DNA from: Lutjanus erythropterus
Taxonomy: Eukaryota; Chordata; Actinopteri; Lutjaniformes; Lutjanidae
Length of the DNA stretch: 64,000 bases
Assembly: GCA_020091685.1 (NCBI GenBank)
Contig: CM034607.1
Location: 4,812,630 to 4,876,629 of the forward strand
Direction: 5' to 3'
Shown here: in pieces, positions 46,005 through 57,196 of the stretch
Layout: each line of letters starts with the position of its first letter
How positions within the stretch are numbered: the first letter of the stretch is position 1
Position numbers and translations under genes: made by a program
Notes under the pieces: generated by a model
What the model was told of the DNA's origin: nothing
The model's database searches: none
What the model saw: the letters and a program-made list of their open reading frames with translations, nothing else

Positions 46005-46400
46005 TTTGTATGAAACAACAATAAATGTGTGTTCTGAACCTAACACACAACAGAACATGTTATTATCCACCCAGCCAAATTTGAATGATTAAAATATTGC
46101 TGAGTGTATAAGATTAGATCTCAAGTTTATGAAAAAAAATGAGCAGTTTGCTTCTGAAATGCTGGGGGCGTGTCCACTCCTCTGTCTCAGCGTCAAACAC
46201 CACTACAACCTGAAAATGACCTGAAACATGGACGCTCAGTCTAGCAGCTTTATTAGACATGTCCAGACATTTTTGAGCCAAAAGAGCCAGAGGACGGTGA
46301 CAGGATGGTATTTTTCTTTCTTCTGTGTCGGGCTGTTGGAACTGAAGTGAGCTGAAGTGAACTGCTGGGCTGATTTGGACTGAGAGAGTCACTGAAAGTG
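46005..46400 (-). repeat. Dispersed repeat family A, copy 5
   Basis: AATAAATGTGTGTTCTGAAC, CACCCAGCCAAATTTGAATG, TGCTGGGGGCGTGTCCACTC, AAACATGGACGCTCAGTC and GGAACTGAAGTGAGCTGAAG in the same order as copy 4. Confidence 0.8.
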
Positions 46401-46480
46401 TGAGAGGGGTTGTGGGACATATATAGTGTTGGGGGGGACCAACAGTCAAAACAGTCTAACTCCGCAATTAAGAATTATAC

Positions 46481-46550
46481 GTGTGTGTGGGTGTGTGTGG
46501 GTGTGTGTGTGTGTGTGTGGGTGTGTGTGTGTGGGTGTGTGTGTGTGTGT
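46481..46550. repeat. GTGTGTGTGG/GT compound microsatellite
   Basis: Seventy bases of (GT)n with GG interruptions at irregular spacing. Confidence 0.95.
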
Positions 46551-47319
46551 CCGCAGCTGTTCTTGAATATCACTTGACCAATTTGCCAAATATTTTTTGA
46601 GGATATTCATGACTGTGTGCCCAAAGACGTCTGTGGTTTACAATTTTTGAAAAACCTGTTTTTATGGCCTGAGGCGTTAAGTTTTGTCTGTCTGCCCTTT
46701 TCAAATGTTCTCTTAGACTCAAGAATGAATTAAGCAATTTTTTTGTGGTGAAAGTTCAAAGTAACTTCGACCTTACTAAACACAGTTTTGATCATAACTC
46801 ATGATTTCCTACGTTAATTATGATAATGTCACACCAATGTCTAAAACGATGATGTGATGACATTTCATGTGCAAAAGGTCAACTTTACTGAGTTCTATGC
46901 TCATTTATGACTGTATGCTGAAGGAACTCTCATTGCTAAACTCATCATTCTAAGATTGTCAGATTCTTGTAAAACTCTATAATGGTCAATTTATTAAAAT
47001 ATGCATCTGAATAAATTACTTATTTATAACAACTCAATTCAAATCTCCTGTCAGCTTTCAGCAATGACTTGATCTAGAGGTGTTACAGCTTTCTTTAAAT
47101 TCTCAATTCTGCAATTTCTGGCCGTGATTATGTCATCACAGAAACTCTGGGGCCCTCCCTCGTTGGCCCACGCTGGGGCCCCTGTCAAAAGATACTCATC
47201 ACCAGGCCTAACAACTTTGCCGGGGAAATCTGAATATTAAACACTGGATAAGGATCAACCCCCAAAGTCAAAGTCAAATGTTATTACCAGCTCCATTAAA
47301 ATGAGCAAAGTCATCTATT
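46551..47319. other. No gene seen
   Basis: AT-rich spacer. Confidence 0.4.
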
Positions 47320-47321
47320 TT

Positions 47322-47726
47322 AAAGGGACAGTTCACCCCAAAATTAAAAATACATATTTTCCTCTGGCCTGCAGCACAGTTTATCTAATTACATTGATTT
47401 GGTGTGAGTTGCAGAGTTTTGGAGATATCAGCTGTAGAGATGTTCACCTGCTCTCCAGTAAAATGGCACTAAATGGCACTCAGCTTGTGGTGCTCAAAGC
47501 ACCAAAAAACACATTTAAAATTCAAAACTAGTGTCTCTTTCCAAATATTATGACTCAGTTATTCAAGATAATCCACAGACCTTGTTGTGAAGACTTCCAT
47601 GTAGGAACTACTTTCTTTCTGCAGTAGAATTTACCAGAACTACTTTAGAATCTACTGGAACTAGTTTCTTTCTACTGGAAAGAAACTAGTTGTCTGTGGA
47701 TTATCTTGAGTAACTGGGTCATGATG
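47322..47726. repeat. Fold-back repeat family F, copy 3
   Basis: GACAGTTCACCCCAAAATTA, GAGTTTTGGAGATATCAGCT, AAGATAATCCACAGACCTTG, then arms reversed as TCTGTGGATTATCTTGAGTA. The core holds a perfect 14-bp inverted repeat, AACTAGTTTCTTTC / GAAAGAAACTAGTT (about 47660-47692). Confidence 0.75.
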
Positions 47727-48474
47727 CCAAATGTCCGATTACTGTCATTTTTTTTGTACTGTAATTTTAACAACTGCACAATGTGCAAGTATAATCAATA
47801 ATTCCAAAAAAGGCCAAATGTATGATAATATTGCTGTTTTAATAAACCCACCACAAAATCTTATTTCTAATTGGAGAACATTCAATCACATCAGCACCTC
47901 TGATTACGCAACTGGTAGATCTGGGGGTTTTGTTTGGACGGGTAAGAATGGACTGTGTAATGATCTGTGTGTGAAACAACACACAGTTGTCATCTTGTTC
48001 AGATGACAGAGTACAGTCCACGGCATCCCAGTCGCAGGTAATATGTACGATAGTATTTGTTAAAATATAATTTCAACGTACAGTACAATATTGCTGCATT
48101 TTCCATCTGGCAACACTGATTTTAAGTAAATTATTTACCTATCACTGACAAAAGTGACTCAACTTTTAATATGACGAGTAATAATGAGGATGGCTGTAGA
48201 CAGCAGAGCAGTAACAGCAGCATGTAGCAGGTGAGAACAAGCAGAATGAATTATAAGAGTAAGTGTGAGCTTGTCAACTTATAAACAGCAACTTGTTTAA
48301 ACATGATTGCTGATTGCAGGATTTGGCTGATAATAATCACCTGATAGCAGGCATGACCTCAGTGCTCTGCCTCAACTGATGTGATGCTGCTTCAACTGTG
48401 AAAGCGAAGAAACGCCATAAACATCTGAGTTTCATCCACGACTGAAAACCCTGTAGCAGAGGGTCCTCAACCCG
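47727..48474. other. No gene seen
   Basis: AT-rich spacer. Confidence 0.4.
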
Positions 48475-49016
48475 CGGCTCCGGAGCCACATGCAGCTCTT
48501 CAGCTCCTCTCCAATGGATCCCTCTGTTTTTGAGATAATTTATTTTTCTTCTTTAGATAAACCTAAACTTTGAGTTTTAGAACTCCTCCAGAAATTGTAC
48601 AGAAGAAATATTGAGTAAAGCATTCAAGTAAAAGTGAATGATGTTTAAATTTTTTTATATTTTCAATTAAAACCATTTAATTTTCAGGCACAAAAATAAT
48701 AAAAAATAAAATAGCTTCGCAGTTTACTGTGACCAGTTTTTTCAAATACTGTTTTTTCTTATTAAGAAAGAAGAAATCATGTTAACTGAAAATTACAGGT
48801 CGGCAAAATTTTGAGTTATCTCAACTTTTGTTTTTGTTTTGTAAAAAATGTTTACAAAAAAACAAATTTTTAAAAAAGGTTTTGGCAGCTGAAATCCATG
48901 GCTCTGTGTCTTTTCCTCTAAATTTTGGGAATTGAGAAATTGTAATTGTTGCAGCACCAGACAGATTTATATTTTTCTTTTTCTTTTTCTGAAAATGGCT
49001 CTTTTGTGTTAAAGGG
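48475..49016. mobile_element. hAT-like non-autonomous element
   Basis: The left end CAGAGGGTCCTCAACCCGCG with CTCCGGAGCCACATGCAGCT, and the right end AAAATGGCTCTTTTGTGTTA, resemble the two ends of a teleost element whose tips carry GGCTC words in opposite directions. It is AT-rich inside. The ends are only partly alignable. Confidence 0.4.
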
Positions 49017-49997
49017 ACAAGTGTCTTATATGAGGTTTTGGGAATCATTGGCATTTATTTAGTAGTGATAGACAATTTATCGTTGTTGCTTCCAAACTTG
49101 ATATCATAGACATTTGTCAGTTAGTTTATTGCATATATAAATTTGGGTTTGGTGCATATTTTCCCATTAATTTCTCACAGACTTCTCCTTATATGGTGCA
49201 TGAAGCAGTTGCTAGGAGATTGGTGATGCTGCTGTCTAGCTGTTATAGATATTGGAGGCAAAAACCAAGATATGACCTCATGATCAATTAGTCTGGCCAA
49301 CAATAGCCTGTAAACCAACACCATCACATGCTGTAGCTGGGTCTACAGCGTGTGAATCTCTGTACATTATGCCCTCATTAAGATTCATGAGCCGAGTAGA
49401 GAGGGAAGTTTGAGATATTGTGCTGCTTGTGTACACAGAGTTCTTCTCCGCAACTTTGTGTATGTGTTGTGTGTGCCTTCTTACCCGAGGGACATCACAG
49501 CAGTATCTCATTTCACATGAAAAGGCCCGGGTTCGCGGGAAACCGTTTGTGCGGGGAGAGCACTGCCTCCACCGTGCATCTACCAACCCCACCCCCGCCC
49601 CCTCAAAAAAAAAAAAAAATAAAGAAGAATTTTTGATTACAGTAACAAGCCCATAAATTATGCAGAGGGAGTTGAGGATGATGAGCTGATGAAAGACAGC
49701 CCCTTTTAACCTTTTTCCCGGCAGAGGAGGAATCGCCCTCCCTTTCTGTTTTGGCCACATGCAGTGAGGGAGAGTCGGAGACGGGGGTCTAGACGATAGG
49801 GTGATGCGTTCAGGGTGGGGGGTCTCTATTTTCAGTGTGCGAGTGGGAATACATAGTGAAACATGATGGCCTCACCGCATCTGCTGCTGTAACTTCTGCT
49901 CGGCTCTGTTTCACCGGTGTCACTGGAGAAGGAAGATTCCAATTGATTCGGCTGCTGTCGCCATTTTTGTCATGAAAATGTTTTGTTGCCGCTGTTG

Positions 49998-50000
<3 letters not shown>
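49017..50000. other. No gene seen
   Basis: Contains a C-rich/A-rich junction at 49587-49623. The 158-codon minus frame at 49284-49760 crosses the reversed A run (Phe run) and has no domain. Confidence 0.35.

Positions 50001-50062
<62 letters not shown>
50001..50062. repeat. (TG)31 microsatellite
   Basis: Sixty-two bases without interruption, the longest perfect dinucleotide array here, likely polymorphic. Several Thr-His coding frames across it are artefacts. Confidence 0.98.
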
Positions 50063-50069
<7 letters not shown>

Positions 50070-51850
50070 AGGGCAGGGAAGCAGAGGGAAAGCTGTTGAT
50101 GTCGACTTCGATCAGTGTGGCTGCTGGGAGCATCCTTGTAGGAAGCGAGCGCGCCACTTTCAGAGTGGCTGGCTGCTAATGTGTTCCTGTGTAACACAAT
50201 ACACACTCCCCACCCCCCTGCTATCATCACAACTACTGCAACAGACACTCATTGACTCAAACATACCTGCCAAATTACACACGCAGTTACACCAGGGCTG
50301 CAAACACAGGCAGAGCTAACAATATTTTAAACACAAAACCTCAAGTCTTTACCTTTGGCAGTTCTTTAAAGGGATAAATCTGCTAATATCCAATATTCTC
50401 TTATTGTCATCAGTCCCAATGAAAACATCCCAAACAATGAATGTATCCTACCAACAAGTATTGTGTGTGTATCAAAGCCTGATATATCTGATATTTTGAC
50501 ACATACACACCCTGTTGCTGCCAAAGGGTCCTGCCCATTTTTGTATTTTCTAGTTTTTTATGGAAATATGTGCCTATACTTTAGAATTGAAACAAATCAT
50601 ATCCCATCAAAAAACAAAACAAAACTAAAAATAATTCATAGCAACCCTCTAATTCCATTTTTTGGCAAAGATTTATTCTTTGTAGGTTTATATATATATT
50701 AAATATGTGGAATATACAAAATGTTTTGGTTTGCTTTATTTTTTTTTATTTCTAAACTTGCTTAAGATCCTTCAAAATCTAAAACTAACAATGCCTACTA
50801 ATAACAGAGGTGCAAAAACATGCTATTATAATCATCTTTGTTTTAAAAATATATATTTTTTGAAAATGTTGGCCCTTTAAAGTTGCACCCCAAATTGCTG
50901 TCAACTCTGTCATATTTTTACAAAAACATGATTTAATCAGGCATAAAAAGGGTTAGCTAGACCCTAAAGACCCTTGTCTCATTTCCTGGTTTAAAAAAAG
51001 GTGGGAATACTGCTTGGGCACTGGTTAGCTTTCTATTTTTTGACAAATTAAATAATTTTGTTATCAGATGTGTCTCAACCATAACACATCAACCCTGCAA
51101 AGCTAAATAAGAATTATAGTTTAAAAATGTGTATTTTGATTAGTATTAAGAGAACTCTGAGACATTTTAAAAAATAAAATGGCTGCTTACTTCGACTCTG
51201 CTGTGATATGAAAAAAAAAACCCACCCAACTCTTTGAGACATCAACTCCACTGGATGGAAAATCTTTTCAATAAAGTTTAACCTCTATGAGCTTGGCCTG
51301 TTGGTTTAACAGCAAAGAGTTTGATCTTATAAAATATATTTTCCAGCATAACTGCAGAGTAAAAATCAAAACCCTCTAAAAATAACACTACCTAAAAAAA
51401 CACTACCTAGCTTATCCAAACCAATTGTTTCTGAGCTATTTAGCTAGGGTTTTGCTAACATTAGCTAATTTGAAATACGACTAACTATGTGGCTATGTCA
51501 CTTTTATGGGTAAATTTGCAATGTTGACCAATCACATCAGCATGCTTGACAGCGTCCAAAATAGTGGAAGCTATCATAGCATATTAGCAGTGAGGCAACC
51601 TTGTCTGTCAAAGTTTAAGCTGGTCCACAAAAGAGAGGATTTGAGACAAGAATTGATGATAGGCAACTAGTGTCTTTTGAATAAACTGACTGACCTTATT
51701 CTTCTATTAGCAACAACACCAATGAGTTTGCTAGCTTGCCAGATTAGCAAGCTTGCTAACATGAAGAGATTTTTTCCCCATGTCCATAAGTCTTCATTCA
51801 CTGAAATACAGTTCTGAAATACTGCACAGTTCTACAGTACAGTTCTGAGA
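50063..51850. other. No gene seen
   Basis: AT-rich DNA with several short poly-A or poly-T runs. Confidence 0.4.
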
Positions 51851-52030
51851 ACCGACCGGTCGGGGCAGATCGCTGCCCACCCAGAGTCTGGCTCTGGATT
51901 TTTCCTCACCACTCTCTCCAAGTGCTTGCTCATGGTGGAAAAGTTTCTGTAAATAGAGGTGGTCTAGATCTGCTCTGTTTGAAACGTGCCCTGAGATAAC
52001 TTCTTTTAGGATTTTGCGATATAAAAGAAT
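51851..52030 (+). mobile_element. Tail of an abundant teleost retroposon
   Basis: ACCGACCGGTCGGGGCAGAT, CCAAGTGCTTGCTCATGGTG, GTCTAGATCTGCTCTGTTTG and CCTGAGATAAC...TTTTGCGATATAAAA follow, with mutations, a widespread teleost retroposon 3' region that normally ends in GGCGCTATATAAATAAAA-like text. I cannot say whether the parent is a SINE or a LINE tail. Confidence 0.6.
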
Positions 52031-52269
52031 ATTTCCATATACTGAATGTACTACGTAAAAAATATGGAGCAGATTTGTTTACTATGAACCGTTTTGTTTG
52101 CTATTACATGAATTAAAAGAATGCTAATTGTTGTTGTTTTTCTGGTGAGAACAATGAAACTGTGCTTCGCTTTAAATTGAGCTTGTAATCTTTCACTACA
52201 TCACAACTCATATTAAGCGTTATTTAGTTTACACATGAAAAATATGAAGACAGATTCACACATGTGCAT

Positions 52270-52690
52270 CTACACATGCACCCGAGGATACTTGGCACCA
52301 TCCCAAATCCCAGATCCCACACAAAGAGCCATTGTAGTGAGCTATGATAATGAGCTCAATATGCCCTCCTCAGGAATGTGTGAAAACGGGGCTGTTTCAC
52401 TGTAGAAATGCCCTGTTTCCCACAGTCTTCCAGAACCAGTGGCCCCTCCAAAACATGACTGGCATACAAATGCCTTTGTGCCTCAGTACGGGGCCAACGT
52501 TTGGCGGGTGGACAGGCGGGCGGATGCGAGAGGGCACCCTGGCTGCCGCCCAAAATCCACAACGGCCATATGCAGGGGAGGTGGAGGAGCGTCTCCCGAG
52601 TGCCTAGAGGTTAACTGTGGAGCGGCGGGGCTGTGAGCTCTGATTAGAGATTAGTGAATGAGGGAGCAGGCGTCGGGCTCGGGGAAAAAA
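52270..52690. other. GC-richer repeat-poor block, candidate conserved non-coding DNA
   Basis: Complex sequence ending in two direct GATTAG words (CTGATTAGAGATTAGTG near 52640), a core used by OTX/CRX-type homeodomains. Frames on both strands have no recognised domain. Confidence 0.25.
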
Positions 52691-53559
52691 AAAAAAAGGC
52701 ACTCACTTGTGCGAGCCAAGATAGTTATGGAGGAAAGGGTGCCAAGATGAGAGCGCTACAGGTGGGAGGGGGAGGAGGGAGGGCAGTCCACATTTAAACA
52801 GTATATATAAAGGTGTGAAACTCCTCAGAGCACACAGCCAATTTGGTGTACTAGTTTTAATTATCAGAACGGAGAGCAAAGGCCATAAATATAATAGAAC
52901 AAATGTGTTTGGAAGCCATATTTTTATAAAAAGAGCATTCTCGACCCATGTGTAATTTGTCAAACTTTATTTTCTTACCAGGGCCGGCTCTAGACAAGAG
53001 GAGGCTGAGGGCAAGATTTCCTTTGAGGGCCCCCCTTACTTTACCTGGAGTCAAGAACTTTGAAATAAAAGTATTTTAATTTTGGTGTGTATTATCCCTT
53101 TAATATGTTAGTTGTGTGTTGTTGTTTTTTTTATGTCTATTTATTTCAACTGTACACAATTAACATCACTGCTGACAATTTTCGAGAGGAAACCATAACA
53201 GTATTGAGAATGTTAATGTACATTATGCATTTTTGTGTAATACTTTGTTGCGTTAATATGCACTTGACAACTTGTTAAATTCATGGCTAAGCAAAAAAAG
53301 ATTTTTTGTCCTAATAACTGTTCTGCATATTTGTTTTAGAGAAAAGGACTGAAATTTTAAAAGTTTATGTATTTTATGCATATGTGTTGGCCAGGTTCTG
53401 TGTTGTGATCATACTTAAATATTAATTATTTGCAAAGTATTTAAATTATATTTAACAACCTAAAATTAAACACAAATGTTACTATAAACACTACTTTTCC
53501 TTAAACCATACTATTGGGTTGTTCAGGAGAGGTATTTACCTTAGGATAAGGTAAAAAAT
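52691..53559. other. No gene seen
   Basis: Contains CAGGGCCGGCTCTAGACAAG near 52979, which resembles the tip of a dispersed element, without a second end. Confidence 0.35.
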
Positions 53560-53785
53560 TGAGTTGGAAATTGATGTTTTTTAAAGTTGACCTACCTTAA
53601 ATTTAAGTTGCAAGAATGCAAACTCTTCATTTGAAATAACTCAAATTATTAACGCTGTCTGATTGAAAGCAATTGTGATCTAAGTTGTTAATTTGATTTT
53701 AAAAAACTTAATTCATTTGTGCATCACCAACTGAAGTATTTTTTTTTTAAGTTGGTCCAACAATTTCCGTTTTTTCAATGTATGG
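53560..53785. repeat. AT-rich repeat with AAGTTGGTCCAAC motifs
   Basis: TTTAAGTTGCAAGAATGCAA at the left and TTAAGTTGGTCCAACAATTT at the right, with ACTTAA and AAGTT words between, resemble a teleost non-autonomous DNA element. Confidence 0.45.
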
Positions 53786-53799
53786 AGGCATTTTATGTT

Positions 53800-53938
53800 T
53801 TCTCTTTGCTGGAGTTTCAGAGGAAAACAGCGTTTTCAAACGTAAAAAAACAGCCAGTGTTTTGTGGACTAAAAAACTAAACCCGACCTTCAATTGGCAT
53901 GAGGGTGAGAGATAATGAATGGATTTTCATTTTTGAAG
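53800..53938. repeat. Right-arm fragment of the 6.4-kb MITE
   Basis: GCTGGAGTTTCAGAGGAAAA, CAGTGTTTTGTGGACTAAAA and GACCTTCAATTGGCATGAGG match 6848-6905 closely. Confidence 0.7.
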
Positions 53939-54144
53939 CAGCAGAAAGACATAACTAGCAACTGCTGTACATAGATGAGCTACAGGTGAGCCATAGAGTC
54001 GAGTGTTGTCTTGAAGGAGTAAAAAATAGAGTGAATATTGGTTTTATATTCATCAGGATTCAAATGAACGCTAATCTTGCCTTGCCTGCTGGAAGTGTAA
54101 CCAGCCAGCAGTTCACTGGCATGTTGGCTATCAACTTTATAATG

Positions 54145-54583
54145 TCATAATATGCCAAATATGACATTTTTACATTGTTGGAGAAAAGTTATTAGTTGTT
54201 CTATCTTTAGCTCTTTTAATAATGTAATATGCTTCAAATGGTCCAGAGATCTTACGCTCTTCCCAGACTTCCTCTGAGGACTGAGTGAACTGGAGTCGAT
54301 GGTGAAGAGAGCAGTTCTCTGCTGCTCTGTTTTAGAGTTTTTCCCTCTGCCTCTCCAGGACCTCAGAGTTGTTAGCCCCTGATTGGTGGTCCTGACCCAG
54401 GGGGGCAACCCTCGGGAGGTCCCGACAGCTTGGGTCAGTCTCAACCAGGTTATCAGGACCTGTAACAGCTTCAGCTGGAGGGGAGGCAAGGAAAAGGGTG
54501 AAAAGAAAGCACATGTGATTGGACTTGGACTGAAATACTTTACAGGCCTGGCAGTCGCCCTTTTTTATCGGTAAATTTTCCAC
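54145..54583 (-). other. Possible minus-strand exon, unidentified
   Basis: Read on the minus strand, a strong pyrimidine tract (TTCTTTTCACCCTTTTCCTT, GCCTCCCCTCCAG, about 54515-54475) ends in CAG and is followed by a frame open for more than 100 codons (54489 to 54145) that includes ALFTIDSSSLSPQRKSGKS. A second frame stops after about 50 codons. I recognise no family. A genuine spliced exon, part of a non-coding RNA, or chance are all possible. Confidence 0.2.
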
Positions 54584-55249
54584 CTCCAGTGTAGCCTTTC
54601 TCTCCCTGCCTGACCACCTACAAAATTATTGACAAAATCTGTAATCAGTTTAGACTAAATGAATTGATCCATTTGAATCTATAAAAGCAAGTGTGGTGCA
54701 ATATGTTGGACTGAAGCTAGATGCCAATATTCTGTACTGATATTTACATCTTTAAAGTAGAGAGACGGAGCAGGGACCCCCTACTACACTGAATATTTTG
54801 GAGTTTGTGTATTAAGAGCCATTTGAAGATGTTAATGACAGTCTTCAATCGCCAAATCATACTTGAAATGCTGCTAAAATGCTCGCTAGTTTGCGCTGTG
54901 CAATACAAACCTTACACATTAATGTAGCTAACGTTAGCTGCCAGCCTGACACACAGTGTGGCTAATGTTAGCAGTGCTAGCAGCTCCGCTTGTAGGTTCA
55001 TGTCTGTGTCTGTGCTTAATGTGGTCACGTTTACTCCAGTCGAGTGAATATATATCAGCTTATTCTGTCACAGTCTACATTCAACATTATTTCCATTTTC
55101 TAGATTAAAACACTGCCAAACCGCGCTGGTTTTTACGAGCTGCCATCTGTCTGACTGTGCTGATATAAACATCCGGGGTTGCCAGGGCGATAGTGGCATA
55201 TGCACTGGGCGAGAGGGGCTGCTGTCTGACGGTGCTGCAGCCCCAACTA
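54584..55249. other. No gene seen
   Basis: Contains several GCTAACGTTAGCTGCC/GGCTAATGTTAGC words at 54925-54985. Confidence 0.4.
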
Positions 55250-55365
55250 GTGGTGGGCGGCTGCATAACTGGCATCGTGCATGAATGAAATATTGATAAA
55301 TAGTTTAAACGACTAGTATGTCTGGTGCCGACTAGTCAACTAATCGCGCGCATCCCTAGTTGTAG
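55250..55365. mobile_element. End of a hAT-like element
   Basis: ACGACTAGTATGTCTGGTGC, CGACTAGTCAACTAATCGCG and CGCATCCCTAGT are the terminal text of a common teleost element. The matching other end was not located. Confidence 0.45.
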
Positions 55366-56410
55366 AATGGCTTACATTAGCTACGTTAGCTTCACCCTCT
55401 GCACTTTCACTGCAGGCTTCTGAGATCGACAGTATGTCAGAGTTGAGAAGTTAGAAAATGATCTATTGTGGCTCATAACAGTGTCTGTACACTTGGAACA
55501 ATAATACGATTTGGTCACTTAGTTGCTAACTAGCTTGTTGTTATTGATATGCGCGGCACAGTGATTTAGGGGGTTAGCTAGCTCACATAATTGCAGACAG
55601 AGTCATGGATAGGCTTTTGTCAGTGTATAATCTGTGTGCTTTCTCTCATATTAAGAGCCGTCATCAAGCGCCATCATTATTATTATTTCAGTTAATGTGA
55701 ACATTTTGAAGAGCACTGCATTTGTCTACATCTGCCAGTGGGCCATCATGATGAGATCAGGCATAGATATAATATGTTAGTACCAACACATTTTCAAAAT
55801 TTTGGCATCAACTTGATACCAGAGTATCAGTTCTCCCTACTCTCCTGTAGTGGAATTTTTTTTTCACAGCACTGGAGGTACCAGAGATGCAATTCTTCTG
55901 GATGTGACAGGTACATCATACACGCTTACAAATGCTGTACTCCGCTATTAAACGCCAGAGGAAGGAGAAGAACGCCTACCAGCACTGAACAACAACTGCA
56001 CATGTAAGATAGCAACACACGCAGCTGCAGCAACAGCTCCACTTCCACTCATACAGAATACCACGTAGTGATGCGCAGATCAACCCAGTTGACCCAGGGG
56101 GCAGACGGGTTCAGATTGACTTTCTTTCTTACGACGGGGGTGAAGTGACAAAGCAGCAGCTGGAGTAGAAATGACTTCCGGCAAGACTGTGTGCAACAGA
56201 CCTCCTTCTACCTTTCTCTCCCCCTCTTAGCTGCAGCGGTGCGCACAGTAGCGCATCCAGTGCGCTCTGTCAGCTCAGCTCAAAGCACAACAAAATACAC
56301 TGAATCTTGAAACAGTGAAAACTATGCAGCCGAACAGCAGGCTACAAAAATACAGCATCAACCTACAGATGTGAACTACTATTCTGTTAAAATGATCTGT
56401 TAAAACAAGC
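55366..56410. other. No gene seen; one possible transposon tip
   Basis: GTAGTGATGCGCAGATCAAC at 56065-56084 resembles the left tip of a hAT-type element; the rest is unremarkable. Confidence 0.35.
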
Positions 56411-57196
56411 TTATACAATGTCAGAACATTTATTTCTGTCCTGAGTTGTATTAATTTTTCACTAAGATCTTGTATTGATGATGGGAGAGTCGGACCACTA
56501 CGTGAACTCTTCTCCAGCACGTCCCAAAGATTCTCAGTGGGGTTCAGGTCTGGACGCTGTGGTGAACAATCCATGTGTGAAAATGAGGCATGATGGGAGC
56601 ATCACTTCATCCACCTCTCTTCTTACCCTGATGCCGCCATCACTGTGGAACAGGGTAAATCTGGACTCATCAGACCACATGACCTTTTTCCATCGTTCCA
56701 CAGTCCAATCTTTATGCTCTCTAGAAAATTGAAGCCTTTTTTTCTGATCAGTCTCACTGATAAGTGGTTTTCTTAAGGCTACACAGCTGTTTAGTCCTAA
56801 TCGCCTGACTTCTCTTCACATTGTGTGTGGAAATGCTCTTACTTTCACTATTAAACATAGCTGTGTCTTCTACTGTTGATTTCACCAAATGTTTAATTTC
56901 AAGATTTTTTCTCTTCTTCCTTGAAGATGATGTTTCACCACTATCCTTCCAGGTTGTAATAATGTTTTGGACAGTTCTTAACCCAGTTTTAGTAGTTTCA
57001 TCAATCTCCTTAGTTGTTTTCTTTGCTTGATGCAGGACAATAATTTGAGCCTTCTTCATCTTTTCCACGACCACAGGATATTTTGTCTGACATGGTTGTT
57101 TAAGAAATGAGAAGCTCCTCACTACATCAGTTAGAGTTCAATAACTTCAATAACCAGTAATTATCCAATCAAAGGTTCTGACCTAGTTGCTTAGTT
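56411..57196 (-). pseudogene. Tc1-type transposon relic with internal deletion
   Basis: The minus strand carries an N-terminal helix-turn-helix part (57122-56754: KMKKAQIIVLHQAKKTTKEI, LRTVQNIITTWKDSGET), then broken text of the first Asp block, and a C-terminal block QRPDLNPTENLWDVLEKSSR (56550-56490) that holds the catalytic Glu. The middle catalytic Asp region is missing. Tips GGTCAGAAC (57169-57177 reversed) and TGTCAGAAC (56420-56428) are weak inverted ends. At about 0.8 kb it is roughly half the normal length. Not functional. Confidence 0.75.

Noticed and set aside
49810-50248. Thr/His-repeat proteins across the TG array
   Set aside because: Frames are translations of the dinucleotide repeat.
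52979-53050. GGGCCGGCTCTAG segment as a defined transposon
   Set aside because: One end-like motif only; no second terminus or target duplication found.
54925-54985. GCTAACGTTAGC-type palindromes as regulatory sites
   Set aside because: Such GCTAAC/GTTAGC words recur at many places in the window and look like background in this genome.
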